IMG/VR virus record: IMGVR_UViG_3300013108_000662
Location: 1-63,970 of that record
DNA from: a virus
DNA: 63,970 nt
Direction: 5' to 3' (one strand)
Both the position numbers and the translations under genes were made by a program. Under the pieces are notes generated by a model that saw nothing but the letters and a program-made list of their open reading frames with translations, made no database searches and was not told where the DNA came from. Positions 39,771 through 48,144 of this stretch are shown here, one piece after another (the first letter of the stretch is position 1; each line of letters opens with the position of its first letter).

Positions 39771-40610
39771 TTAATCCCACCGTAATAACCAATCATTTTG
39801 CGTGTGGATTGGGGTCATAATCAGGCCGCTCGGAAGAATAGAAGTTAGCTTCTTTATTTCTTGGGGTCTCTTTTTTGCATTATTCATTTCTATCAGAAGT
39901 GCAGGCTTATAGCGTTTAATGGTCTCAAGACCTCCGGCAATAACTTCCAGATCGGCACCTTCGCAATCTATTTTAATCAGGTCGACCTTTTCTAGTTTTA
40001 ACGAATCTATAGAAATAGAGGGCACCTTATAAACTAGATCAATTAAAACTTCTTGTCCGGACAGGCTCTGGGAGCCGCGGGCTGCCTCTTCCGGTCGAAC
40101 ATATCCATACTGTCCCGTTATAAGTCCAGTTTTTATGTTATGAACCGGGAAGGATATCTTTTCCTCCGTAGTGTCGGCTAGGCACACGCGGTTGAGCACG
40201 GTGTTTGTGACGTTTTCCGGGGAATTGCTCTCTATGTTATATTTGGCGCAAACATAGTTTTGAGGTGATGCCTCCACAGAGATTATTTCCCCTCCCCCCT
40301 TCCGGGACAGATATCTTCCAAACATCATTGACATAGTTCCCATATGAGCGCCAATGTCCAATATAACCGATCCTTTTTTAATGTAAGGGAGGCTGGCTTT
40401 TATTATGTGTGAAGACAAGAGCTTTCCTTCGGCTAAATTCCCCACATCTCCGTGGATCCCCTTCAGAGATCCCCCCAGATAGTCGGGCACGTATTGTTGA
40501 GGCAACAATAGGGTGCCAAATTCATTCAAGACCTTTACGTATTCCGTAATCACGACTTCTTCGAAGCCTGTGGAGTGTCTATAAGCCATAGATTCTACTT
40601 TGGTTTTCAT
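39771..40610 (-). CDS. FkbM family methyltransferase
   Basis: The product is 279 residues from ATG 40610, which overlaps the upstream stop as ATGA; the in-frame start at 40691 would read 80 nt into the previous gene. SVILDIGAHMGTMSMMFGRYL is SAM motif I and KVDLIKIDCEGADLEVIAGG is the FkbM signature with Asp-x-Glu-Gly. FkbM enzymes O-methylate sugars and other small molecules. It is one of two methyltransferases in the island. Confidence 0.85.
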   Translation of the reverse strand: MKTKVESMAYRHSTGFEEVVITEYVKVLNEFGTLLLPQQYVPDYLGGSLKGIHGDVGNLAEGKLLSSHIIKASLPYIKKGSVILDIGAHMGTMSMMFGRYLSRKGGGEIISVEASPQNYVCAKYNIESNSPENVTNTVLNRVCLADTTEEKISFPVHNIKTGLITGQYGYVRPEEAARGSQSLSGQEVLIDLVYKVPSISIDSLKLEKVDLIKIDCEGADLEVIAGGLETIKRYKPALLIEMNNAKKRPQEIKKLTSILPSGLIMTPIHTQNDWLLRWD

Positions 40611-41422
40611 AGCTTTATTCCAAACAGGGCGTCGCCCAATTCTACAATTTCGTCGTCGACAAGGTGTCTGAACGCGGAGTGATCTTTCCATTCTTCATGC
40701 CGAGTGAGTACCTTCATCTGTTGAGCATTGCCATCGAACTTCTCACGATCGAAAGAGCTGCCGCTCCCGAAATTCATTACCTTATTCAAGCCGCGATCCG
40801 TAAATTCTAAACCAAGGCGATCGCAAATTCCTTTGCGATACTCGGCACTCACAAACCATTCATTAAAGTTTATTACTTCAATCTCTTGATGAGTCTCAGA
40901 GCCGTGTAGGGCTTGGCGGGCATGCCGTTTCCATTCTCGGAGGCGTTGGGGCAACTGAGTGCCCACATCAGTGGCCCCGGGGTCGGGAGGGTTCTTCAGC
41001 CTCTGTAAGCAAGAGGCAATAAAGTTATAAGGATCCCGAACAATTAAAATTGTTTTTCCTCCATTCTTCATTTCTGCGAAATTCCACATCTCCAAGCGAC
41101 TGTAGTCCTCCAGAGTGAGATCTTCAATGTTATAGAGATTATCTACAACTCTGGAGAAATCGGAATTATGAAATTCTTGACGGAGTTTGTTGCTGGCTGC
41201 TAGGTCTATCTTGTGATCTACAAAATAGTTCTTTACTTCGTGGCCATTGGAATTAGGAACATAATGAACCACCATATGCTCCTTCATGGGCAAGAGGCGT
41301 TTATCCGCCCAACCCTGAATGCAGTTATTATAATGTAGGACCTCGTGGCTATTCTGTTGGGCAAACCAATTGACAACGCCATGCTGTCCGCTCCTCTTCA
41401 TGCAAATAAATAAATAATTCAT
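40607..41422 (-). CDS. Sulfotransferase-like P-loop protein
   Basis: The product is 271 residues, with AGGA 7 nt before the ATG. FICMKRSGQHGVVNWF near the N-terminus has the shape of the 5'-phosphosulfate-binding loop (Lys/Arg-Ser-Gly-x-Ser/His), and KTILIVRDPYNFIASCLQRL supplies the Arg-Asp-Pro and Ser of the 3'-phosphate-binding motif of PAPS sulfotransferases. The His-Gly in place of Ser/Thr in the loop is unusual. It should transfer sulfate from PAPS to a glycan, if active. It lies 17 bp after a second sulfotransferase gene. Confidence 0.7.
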   Translation of the reverse strand: MNYLFICMKRSGQHGVVNWFAQQNSHEVLHYNNCIQGWADKRLLPMKEHMVVHYVPNSNGHEVKNYFVDHKIDLAASNKLRQEFHNSDFSRVVDNLYNIEDLTLEDYSRLEMWNFAEMKNGGKTILIVRDPYNFIASCLQRLKNPPDPGATDVGTQLPQRLREWKRHARQALHGSETHQEIEVINFNEWFVSAEYRKGICDRLGLEFTDRGLNKVMNFGSGSSFDREKFDGNAQQMKVLTRHEEWKDHSAFRHLVDDEIVELGDALFGIKL

Positions 41423-41439
41423 CTTGGTATTCCTGTGTT

Positions 41440-42162
41440 CTATTCAAAAGTGTAATTAAAGTATTTTACATCTTCGATGCACTTCTCTAGCATGATTTGC
41501 TGAGTTTGTGGGGTATAATATTCTTGATATGGTATTGACTTTGTTTTTCTAGGGACTTGTCCAAAGGGCGATGCCTTACCGCCGGCGACGTCACCGTGAT
41601 AGGTGCCAAGTTTATCGGAGTATCTTTTTAGCTTCATCTTATCAAAGATATTACCCGTATCGCGCTCTAGGTTCTCGTACCGTCCGATATAATCACTCAT
41701 TACGGTTCCGGTTTTAGGACACCTAAACCAATCCAACTGGAATCTATGGTATGAAGGATTTACTTGGCAAAATGTTGCACCATCATACATATCTACAAAT
41801 TTTTCGAACGTACTACACTGATGGCGTCCTTTTCGATTCTCGTACAGTGATACTGCTCGACACCATGGGTTTCGAACGAAACCAAACTTATACGCGGCTT
41901 GATATAATTTTTCTCCTTCGACGGCTCCTTTCAGACGATGTAACCCGCTACGATACTCATTCAAATTAAAATGTGTTCTATTACCCACCAATCTGTATCC
42001 CTTTTCTATAGGGCTTCGCACCGCTAGGCGGGAAATCGTCGTACTGGCCGTTTTGGGAACTGCAACAAAAATGAATCGATAATTAAAATATTCGCCCCAA
42101 TACCTAAGACACTTTGTCATAATGTGGCGATGTTGAGCTTCGTCATCGGTTGGAGTTTGCAC
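41440..42162 (-). CDS. Sulfotransferase family protein, GTG start
   Basis: The product is 240 residues. FIFVAVPKTASTTISRL is the PAPS 5'-phosphosulfate loop and FGFVRNPWCRAVSLYEN the 3'-phosphate motif of the carbohydrate sulfotransferase family 2. The start is GTG at 42162. AAGGAG lies 6 nt upstream of it, inside the end of the cupin gene, while the ATG 14 codons later has no such site. It probably sulfates a surface sugar. PAPS would have to come from the host, since no PAPS synthesis gene is seen here. Confidence 0.8.
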   Translation of the reverse strand: MQTPTDDEAQHRHIMTKCLRYWGEYFNYRFIFVAVPKTASTTISRLAVRSPIEKGYRLVGNRTHFNLNEYRSGLHRLKGAVEGEKLYQAAYKFGFVRNPWCRAVSLYENRKGRHQCSTFEKFVDMYDGATFCQVNPSYHRFQLDWFRCPKTGTVMSDYIGRYENLERDTGNIFDKMKLKRYSDKLGTYHGDVAGGKASPFGQVPRKTKSIPYQEYYTPQTQQIMLEKCIEDVKYFNYTFE

Positions 42163-42163
42163 T

Positions 42164-42523
42164 TTAGTCTCCTTTTACAATTCGATGACTATCCTCGTCA
42201 AAATGCTGTGTTGAGAACTCGAAAAGTTCTGTATCTTCTAGAGCAATCATCTGATGTCTCAGTCCCCGATAAACATGGAAGTTATCGCCACGTTCTAGGA
42301 TTAATTCATGGGCTGCATTGAGATCGTCACGATCAGAATATTTAACGAGCATTTTACCGGATTGAATATAAAATACTTCATCCTTCTTTACGTGATAGTG
42401 CCAGGAGCATCGCTTCCCCTTAACAAAGTACAGCAACTTCCCACAGTACTCCTCATTATTAACAATCCATTTTTCAAAGCCCCACCCCTTAGGGACGAAC
42501 GTCATTGGTAAAGAAGTCTTCAT
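42164..42523 (-). CDS. Cupin protein, mannose-6-phosphate isomerase/RmlC-type
   Basis: The product is 119 residues from ATG 42523, which has AAAGGA 7 nt upstream; ATGs at 42541 and 42505 have weaker sites. KGWGFEKWIVNNEEYCGKLL, CSWHYHVKKDEVFYIQSGKM and the late FHVYRGLRHQMIAL give both cupin motifs, with His-x-His, Glu and a final His as metal ligands. Cupins of this type isomerise or bind phosphorylated sugars. It overlaps the HAD gene by 35 bp. Confidence 0.75.
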   Translation of the reverse strand: MKTSLPMTFVPKGWGFEKWIVNNEEYCGKLLYFVKGKRCSWHYHVKKDEVFYIQSGKMLVKYSDRDDLNAAHELILERGDNFHVYRGLRHQMIALEDTELFEFSTQHFDEDSHRIVKGD

Positions 42524-42821
42524 CTTTAATTCCTTTGTCATCTATATAAATATCGCCAGCTGGCTTTCCTAAAAAGAGGGAATGAAATTTAACACCCCAC
42601 TCTGTTAGTTGGTTAAACGTGAATACATAAAACAAATCAAATGCATGTGAAGGATTGTTATGTGTTCGTCCCATTCCTCTGGCAGTTTGGAAAATGATTT
42701 TATGCCCTTCATCATAGAGGGCATTAACGCGATCTATTCGGTCCTGTAATGGCTGGGCGGTGTCATAGTCGCCGTCCGTAAGTGTACAGATGGTGCCATC
42801 AATATCAAAAACATAATTCAT
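42489..42821 (-). CDS. Small HAD-superfamily phosphatase of polysaccharide clusters
   Basis: The product is 110 residues. FDIDGTICT holds the nucleophile D6 and general acid D8, IIFQTARGMG holds the Thr of motif II, and GDIYIDDKGIKDEDFF gives the acidic motif IV. Small HADs of this kind occur in capsule and LPS operons. It sits next to the heptose genes, so it might remove a phosphate in ADP-heptose formation, but it is not of the GmhB type by length or motif and the role is open. Confidence 0.8.
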   Translation of the reverse strand: MNYVFDIDGTICTLTDGDYDTAQPLQDRIDRVNALYDEGHKIIFQTARGMGRTHNNPSHAFDLFYVFTFNQLTEWGVKFHSLFLGKPAGDIYIDDKGIKDEDFFTNDVRP

Positions 42822-42822
42822 T

Positions 42823-43593
42823 TTATATCATATCCTCGGGACGTAAGCAGTACGTCCCAAACTTTTGTACCACTATTCTAGCACAATTATTAGCGAATTT
42901 AAGCGCTGTAGGCATATCTGTTGTTCCTAGGTATTCACATACGAGGGCTGCTAAGAAAGTATCACCTGCTCCGGATACATCAAATACCTCACATTCTTCT
43001 GTGGGGTATATAGCGCCATCGTATTTCACGCCTCTGGCTCCAAGGGTTACAATAAGTTTAGCCGACGCACTTATCTGTTTCATTTCATTGCTTTCTTTTT
43101 CATTTATCTTTATGAAGCAATGCTCGTAGCATTCAAGATTTTTCTTTTTGGAATCTACAAATAATGGAATACTAGATTCATGGCACTTTCCGGAAAGATA
43201 TAGTGCTACTTCTCGACTGATAAACCCCTTGTCATAGTCTGATACTACCACCGCATCGTAGCCCGAGATATCTATCTGTTCTGGATCAATAGGTTGTACT
43301 TTATTACTCTCTCCAAAATCTGCCCTCAGAAGATGCTGTTTTGTTTTGGTATCAACGAAGCGATCTTTGTAGATCATCTCGTCATTCTTAAGAACATCCA
43401 CAGAGGCGCCCAGAGCCTCTAGGTTGGCTCCTACGTTCAGACACATGCCTAGGCGCTCTTCCGTATATAAATGCTTTAAAACGGGAACAGGAGCTTCTGG
43501 ACTAAGACGAGTAACAGAACCGTAATAATAGCGATCTGTACAGGCATCACCTATCAGTAATACTTTCAATGATTTTGGTTGTGGAGTATCCAT
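42823..43593 (-). CDS. rfaE1: PfkB-family kinase, RfaE domain I-like (heptose-7-phosphate kinase)
   Basis: The product is 256 residues, shorter than the usual 310-320 of RfaE domain I. VLLIGDACTDRYYYGSVTRLSPEAPVPV is the RfaE start, with the substrate-loop Pro-Glu-Ala-Pro, and EVFDVSGAGDTFLAALV is the PfkB GAGD anion-hole motif with the catalytic Asp. It would phosphorylate heptose-7-phosphate at C1. It overlaps the cytidylyltransferase-like gene by 47 bp. The two together equal a split HldE. The short length comes from a compact middle part, while both motifs remain intact. Confidence 0.85.
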   Translation of the reverse strand: MDTPQPKSLKVLLIGDACTDRYYYGSVTRLSPEAPVPVLKHLYTEERLGMCLNVGANLEALGASVDVLKNDEMIYKDRFVDTKTKQHLLRADFGESNKVQPIDPEQIDISGYDAVVVSDYDKGFISREVALYLSGKCHESSIPLFVDSKKKNLECYEHCFIKINEKESNEMKQISASAKLIVTLGARGVKYDGAIYPTEECEVFDVSGAGDTFLAALVCEYLGTTDMPTALKFANNCARIVVQKFGTYCLRPEDMI

Positions 43594-43945
43594 CTATTCT
43601 CTCAAAGTACTTAATCTCTTGAGCCCAGTGACCACCGACGATGGTTTTACCCTTCCAGTCAGAGCCCACTATCATTATGTCCGGTGCTGTGCTCTTTACT
43701 AGCTCCTCTAATTCCTCAGGAGTATCAAAGACCTCAACACGATCAATGTATCGTAAGGATGATAGCATAAATTTTCTATCTTCTACATTATTGATCGGGC
43801 GGTCAGGTCCCTTGGCTGCTTTAACTTTTTCATCAGAATCTATAGCGACGACCAAAGTCGTGCCTAACAGCGCCCCATATTTAAATAGTTCTAAATGACC
43901 GCGGTGCAAGATATCAAAGCACCCATTAATAAATACTGTCGTCAT
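43547..43945 (-). CDS. rfaE2: ADP-heptose synthase, RfaE domain II-like nucleotidyltransferase
   Basis: The product is 132 residues, the normal size of a stand-alone RfaE domain II. TTVFINGCFDILHRGHLELF carries the HxGH nucleotide-binding motif, AAKGPDRPINNVEDR is the RfaE-specific substrate stretch, and YSTTKIIESI ends with the ISST-like motif. It would join AMP to heptose-1-phosphate. It begins with ATGA on the hldD stop. Confidence 0.92.
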   Translation of the reverse strand: MTTVFINGCFDILHRGHLELFKYGALLGTTLVVAIDSDEKVKAAKGPDRPINNVEDRKFMLSSLRYIDRVEVFDTPEELEELVKSTAPDIMIVGSDWKGKTIVGGHWAQEIKYFERIDGYSTTKIIESITDR

Positions 43946-44799
43946 ATGAGCGGCAGCGTCTTTCTGATCCCTTCTTCTAAGCCTAGGCGTGGCATAATAT
44001 AGCCGTTTGTTGAGATCTTATAGTTGTCGCTGCAAGTGTGGGTTTGATATTTTCCTTTTAGATGCTCGGGAAAGGGAACCTCTACAATCTTAGCACCTGT
44101 CTCGGCTGCTATAATCTTGGCTACGTCGTAAAACGAACGAGCGACACCAGTTCCCACATTATAGATTCCAGAATGTTTAAAATTTGGTGCAGCGAGAGTC
44201 ATAGCTACCACATCATCAATATGAACAAAGTCACGACGATAGTTCTCGCTCCCTTCAAAAATCTTTATCTCACCAGTCTCTCGGGCTTGCATCGTAAATT
44301 TATGGACTGGGCTGGCCATATCACCTTTATGATGCTCTTCGTGCCCAAAAACGTTAAAATATCGTAACCCAAAAATACGGGCATCAGGATTTAGGTTGAT
44401 CTGCTGTGTCACGAAGAGGTCTAAAGCAGTTTTACTAATAGCATAGGAATTAATGGGGGAGGGGGCTTGAGACTCCTTTTGCGTACCTTCTGCTGGTCCA
44501 TACACGGAGGCAGATGAGGCATACACAAATGGGATGCTCTTTTCAATACAAAGCTGAAGCAGTTGCAGACTATATGTTACATTATTTTGACTTAGTAACA
44601 CAGCGTCCGTTTCTGTGGTAGAAGATATAGCACCAAGATGATAGACGCACGAAACACAATCGGTTTGCTTCAACCAAACCAAAGATTCGTCGGGCGTGAG
44701 CATTGTATCGTTTGTTGGATCACAACTAATCACTGGTCCGTCTATGTTTTCCACAAGACATCCACCAATAAACCCATTTGCTCCCGTTACCAAAATCAT
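43942..44799 (-). CDS. hldD: ADP-L-glycero-D-manno-heptose 6-epimerase
   Basis: The product is 285 residues. ILVTGANGFIGGCLVENI is the NADP-binding motif, VYHLGAISSTTETD is the HldD active-site loop, SSASVYG and INSYAISKTALDLF bring Ser and Tyr-x3-Lys, and RYFNVFGHEEHHKGDMASPV is almost diagnostic for HldD. GVARSFYDVA follows as in bacterial enzymes. It epimerises ADP-D,D-heptose to the L,D form used in inner-core LPS. Usual length is about 310, so it is slightly compact. Confidence 0.92.
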   Translation of the reverse strand: MILVTGANGFIGGCLVENIDGPVISCDPTNDTMLTPDESLVWLKQTDCVSCVYHLGAISSTTETDAVLLSQNNVTYSLQLLQLCIEKSIPFVYASSASVYGPAEGTQKESQAPSPINSYAISKTALDLFVTQQINLNPDARIFGLRYFNVFGHEEHHKGDMASPVHKFTMQARETGEIKIFEGSENYRRDFVHIDDVVAMTLAAPNFKHSGIYNVGTGVARSFYDVAKIIAAETGAKIVEVPFPEHLKGKYQTHTCSDNYKISTNGYIMPRLGLEEGIRKTLPLI

Positions 44800-45632
44800 G
44801 CTGTTATAACTCCATAAAAATATTCCAGCGCTTCCGCTACTTTCTTTTCTAATACGTCAATGAGTTCTCCCCCGGACATGTTGCCGTAAGGTTCACTTAG
44901 GAACCCAATAAGTTTGGGGTTGGTATATACCCTACAATTAAGCATTTTAGCTTCAGCTACAAGGCGACAGAACGTCTCCAGGACTTGAGGAATGAATACT
45001 AGTCCCTCGTATTCACTTAATTTTCTTAAAAACTCATATTGATCATCTGACGCTATCAAATCGAAATTGATTCCCCTGTCTGTGCAAAATTGGATTGCGG
45101 CACCGCGGCCTTTGGTGGGGTTTGAGGAATTGACGACTGCAAATTCTTTGGATTTCTCTTTTGAACAATTTCTCAAGAAGTCTAGCTTTTCTGGGGACCA
45201 GAGGCTAGTACCGATAGAATGTATAGTAGTGTTCTCTAGATTTTGTGCCATCACTCTCTTGCAGATTTCACTGAGAACTACAACCGCGGTGGCGTCCTGA
45301 TAAAAGCCTACATTTACGAGCTGATCGTGAGGAATTTTAAAACCCGCAAACCTAGAGGGATCCCGGGTCTTAACATATTTATGATCGTGTTCATAGATTA
45401 TATACTCACAATTCTTTCTCAGGTGATCTTTAATCTCGGCTGACAGGAGTACAAAATTAGCTACTATTACTTTATCGGCAGAATTCAAGACTTCTTTAGT
45501 TATATCTTTAGTATGGACTAAATTAACTACTAATCCGCGGGAGCGGAGATAGTTTATCAGGACTGCGTCGTTATTTTCACCGCCGCCATTGATCTGGTTG
45601 CTAAAGAAATCAGCCAGAAAGACGACACGCAT
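44796..45632 (-). CDS. Glycosyltransferase, GT4-like
   Basis: The product is 278 residues. VVFLADFFSNQINGGGENND is the Gly-rich acceptor loop of GT4 enzymes, VNVGFYQDATAVVVLSEICK follows as a second-domain start, and PQVLETFCRLVAEAKMLNCRVY corresponds to the donor-binding Glu-x7-Glu motif. The enzyme should add a sugar to a glycan. It overlaps hldD by 4 bp and the upstream glycosyltransferase by one base. Confidence 0.75.
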   Translation of the reverse strand: MRVVFLADFFSNQINGGGENNDAVLINYLRSRGLVVNLVHTKDITKEVLNSADKVIVANFVLLSAEIKDHLRKNCEYIIYEHDHKYVKTRDPSRFAGFKIPHDQLVNVGFYQDATAVVVLSEICKRVMAQNLENTTIHSIGTSLWSPEKLDFLRNCSKEKSKEFAVVNSSNPTKGRGAAIQFCTDRGINFDLIASDDQYEFLRKLSEYEGLVFIPQVLETFCRLVAEAKMLNCRVYTNPKLIGFLSEPYGNMSGGELIDVLEKKVAEALEYFYGVITA

Positions 45633-46885
45633 TAGAGAATCTCAATTTCTCCCAGTGCCTGCATCCACTCTAGTTCCTCTTCGGAGGGATCATAGATATG
45701 CGAAACAAAATCTTTATACAATTTTTCATCCGTAAATGTTTCGAGTATATGATTCTGGAGAGTTGTGGCTTCTTTCCTATAGTGAGTCTCTTTTTCTAGT
45801 GCGTCTAGGAGCGCTCGCTTAAAAGATGCTTCACGCGCGTAAGCCCACATAGAGTCTTTCTCGATCACCCCGGGCCAGACAGCTTGGGGTTGCACCGTCT
45901 TAACATCATAATCTACTTTGATGATGCGCGGGACTGCCTTCTTTTTCTTGTTAGGCTTAGTAATAAAATCTAACTGTCCGCTCCAAGTTACAGTAATCAA
46001 TGGCAGCCCGTTATATGCGGCCTCAAACATAGGAAGCCCGTAACCCTCTCCATGCGCAATATTAATCAATGCTTTCATGGTCGGGTGCTGATACAGCCAT
46101 GTAAGGTTTTCTGGGGTAACCTCGCCATGAATTAGATATACCTTACATTTCCGATCGGGTACTTGTTGCAATAAGGTCTCCAGCCGAGCGGAGGTGAGTT
46201 CTCTGTCGCGTACGCAGTCTGAAGCCGTATTGGTTTTAAGAATGAGTCCGGCTGTAGGGTCATCCTTGAATGCCTCGGCGAACCACTTAATCGTATTGTC
46301 TAGATTTTTTCGAGGGCCCCACTGAGAGACTGCGAGAAAATTATTCTCCGTCTCCAGATTAATGTTTAGGGGATCCGCATCATGGTGTCTTACGGGATAA
46401 TTGACACAACTAACTGGCACTGTCACGCCCCAATTAGGCACCTCATTTCCTTGTTGATCTTTTACATCATAGGTGGTTGATTCCATCACTTTTTGAGAAT
46501 GGGATGACACCGTGATAACACTGTCCATCACCGTATTAATCTTATCAATCCACTGGGGAGATATCTTAGTGGTTTCGATACCGGCAGTATATCCGATGTT
46601 CTGATCTGCTATCTTCTCAAATTCATTGGGGACCGTGATTTGTAGCGATAAATCAAATTTGCCGCCGCTTTGAATATGATGAACCGTTTGTTGAGTTTTG
46701 TTTGTAATAAAGGAGCGCTCCTCCGACTCCTCAGCTATTTGTCCGGTCTGTCCCCATCCCGTATTAACAATATATATCTCAAAGAGATCTTCTCGGCTTC
46801 GCAGGGCGCGGAGAGCGAATCTGGACTGTTCGCCATATCCAGATCTGGACAACAATGGTCCTTTTACTAAAATCTTCTTTTTCAT
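45632..46885 (-). CDS. Glycosyltransferase, GT4
   Basis: The product is 417 residues. ILVKGPLLSRSGYGEQSRFAL is a typical GT4 start, LAVSQWGPRKNLDNTIKWF begins the donor domain, and NIAHGEGYGLPMFEAAYNGLPLI is the Glu-x7-Glu motif that binds the sugar nucleotide. It lies directly after another GT4 gene (1 bp before it), so the two may add consecutive sugars. Confidence 0.85.
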   Translation of the reverse strand: MKKKILVKGPLLSRSGYGEQSRFALRALRSREDLFEIYIVNTGWGQTGQIAEESEERSFITNKTQQTVHHIQSGGKFDLSLQITVPNEFEKIADQNIGYTAGIETTKISPQWIDKINTVMDSVITVSSHSQKVMESTTYDVKDQQGNEVPNWGVTVPVSCVNYPVRHHDADPLNINLETENNFLAVSQWGPRKNLDNTIKWFAEAFKDDPTAGLILKTNTASDCVRDRELTSARLETLLQQVPDRKCKVYLIHGEVTPENLTWLYQHPTMKALINIAHGEGYGLPMFEAAYNGLPLITVTWSGQLDFITKPNKKKKAVPRIIKVDYDVKTVQPQAVWPGVIEKDSMWAYAREASFKRALLDALEKETHYRKEATTLQNHILETFTDEKLYKDFVSHIYDPSEEELEWMQALGEIEIL

Positions 46886-48136
46886 CTAAAAAGTCCTCAC
46901 TTCGTAGGGGGTATATCCGGTTCGGGTATCCCAGGAGCCAAAGTTCTCATGGATCTCAGTAAAGAGGGTGTCCCACCTTTCGACATACTGATCAAAACTA
47001 AATTGGCGCTCAGTCCATTCGCGTCCGGAGGCACCGAGATCTGCTCGTTCTTCAGGGGTCATTTCGTACATTTTTACTAATGCATTAACCACTTGCTCTT
47101 CATTGAGACGATCCTCATAAATATAGGGAACGTCTTGGGATCCAATGATAGCTCTGGATGCGGGTTCTAGTCCTATACCGTACCAGTTTTCTCCGTCTGT
47201 GAGCTGATCTTGCAGACCACCAGTCAGAGTTGCAATGATCGGAGTTCCGCATGATAGGGATTCCAATGTTGATAGTCCGAAGCCTTCGGCGTCTGCTACA
47301 TTAATAGTGACGTCGGCTATATTATACATCATGGCAAGATCTTTAGATTCCACTTTATTCTGCGAAAAAAGAACCTGTCGATCTGTGAGACCAAGTTCAT
47401 GGATAATGGCTTCTAGATCTTGTCCATGGGGGTCCTTAACGTCCGTATGCATGATGAGGGCGGCGTTCTCATGTCCCACCTTGTCCAAGAATGCCTTAAA
47501 CCAAAAGATTAAGCTTCCAGATTGCTTGCGGCGAGCGTTACGATTATTCCAAAAACAAACAAATTTCCCATCTAGCTGCTGTTCTTTTTTAACCTGTGCA
47601 ATTTGTTCGGCACTGGCAGGCTTATAAATTGTGCCATCTACAGCATGGGGAATATAAGAACTTCCCACCTCGGGGGTTACTGTCTGAACTATATCATGTG
47701 TGAGCTTGGAAATGCATGCCACATGGTCATTGGAGAGGTACCACGGTCGGTTAAAATTAGGGTAAGGATAATTATCCCAAACATGATAATATACCATGGG
47801 TACATGCGTCCGGATCTCGTTCTCAATCTGCCACAGCCACGTGTAAAAGCGTGGATCTGTCATGAACCAAAGAATATCTGGCTTTTGTTGGTGGATCATG
47901 GCGCGAACTTGTTCTGCATTACCATAGCCATCCACGGGCCAAATGATCCAATCTGTCCCCCATTCGTCGGTCTGTTGAGGCTGGTGATTGGGGTGCTTGA
48001 TGGCGCCGCCAAAAGAAACAAACTGGTACTTGCCAGTTTTAAGCATTCCTTCAATGATGTATTTGGTTTGTGTTCCCACCCCAGAAGGAGATAATGGATG
48101 GTCACTGATCGTAAAGATCTTAATCTTATCTGACAT
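46886..48136 (-). CDS. Glycosyltransferase, GT4
   Basis: The product is 416 residues. IFTISDHPLSPSGVGTQTKY is the N-terminal acceptor loop, DGKFVCFWNNRNARRKQSG starts the donor domain with the basic phosphate-binding residues, and VADAEGFGLSTLESLSCGTPII is the GT4 donor motif. It is the first gene of the sugar island in the direction of transcription and lies 8 bp after the Cas4-like nuclease gene. Confidence 0.88.
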   Translation of the reverse strand: MSDKIKIFTISDHPLSPSGVGTQTKYIIEGMLKTGKYQFVSFGGAIKHPNHQPQQTDEWGTDWIIWPVDGYGNAEQVRAMIHQQKPDILWFMTDPRFYTWLWQIENEIRTHVPMVYYHVWDNYPYPNFNRPWYLSNDHVACISKLTHDIVQTVTPEVGSSYIPHAVDGTIYKPASAEQIAQVKKEQQLDGKFVCFWNNRNARRKQSGSLIFWFKAFLDKVGHENAALIMHTDVKDPHGQDLEAIIHELGLTDRQVLFSQNKVESKDLAMMYNIADVTINVADAEGFGLSTLESLSCGTPIIATLTGGLQDQLTDGENWYGIGLEPASRAIIGSQDVPYIYEDRLNEEQVVNALVKMYEMTPEERADLGASGREWTERQFSFDQYVERWDTLFTEIHENFGSWDTRTGYTPYEVRTF

Positions 48137-48144
48137 ATTGGTTC

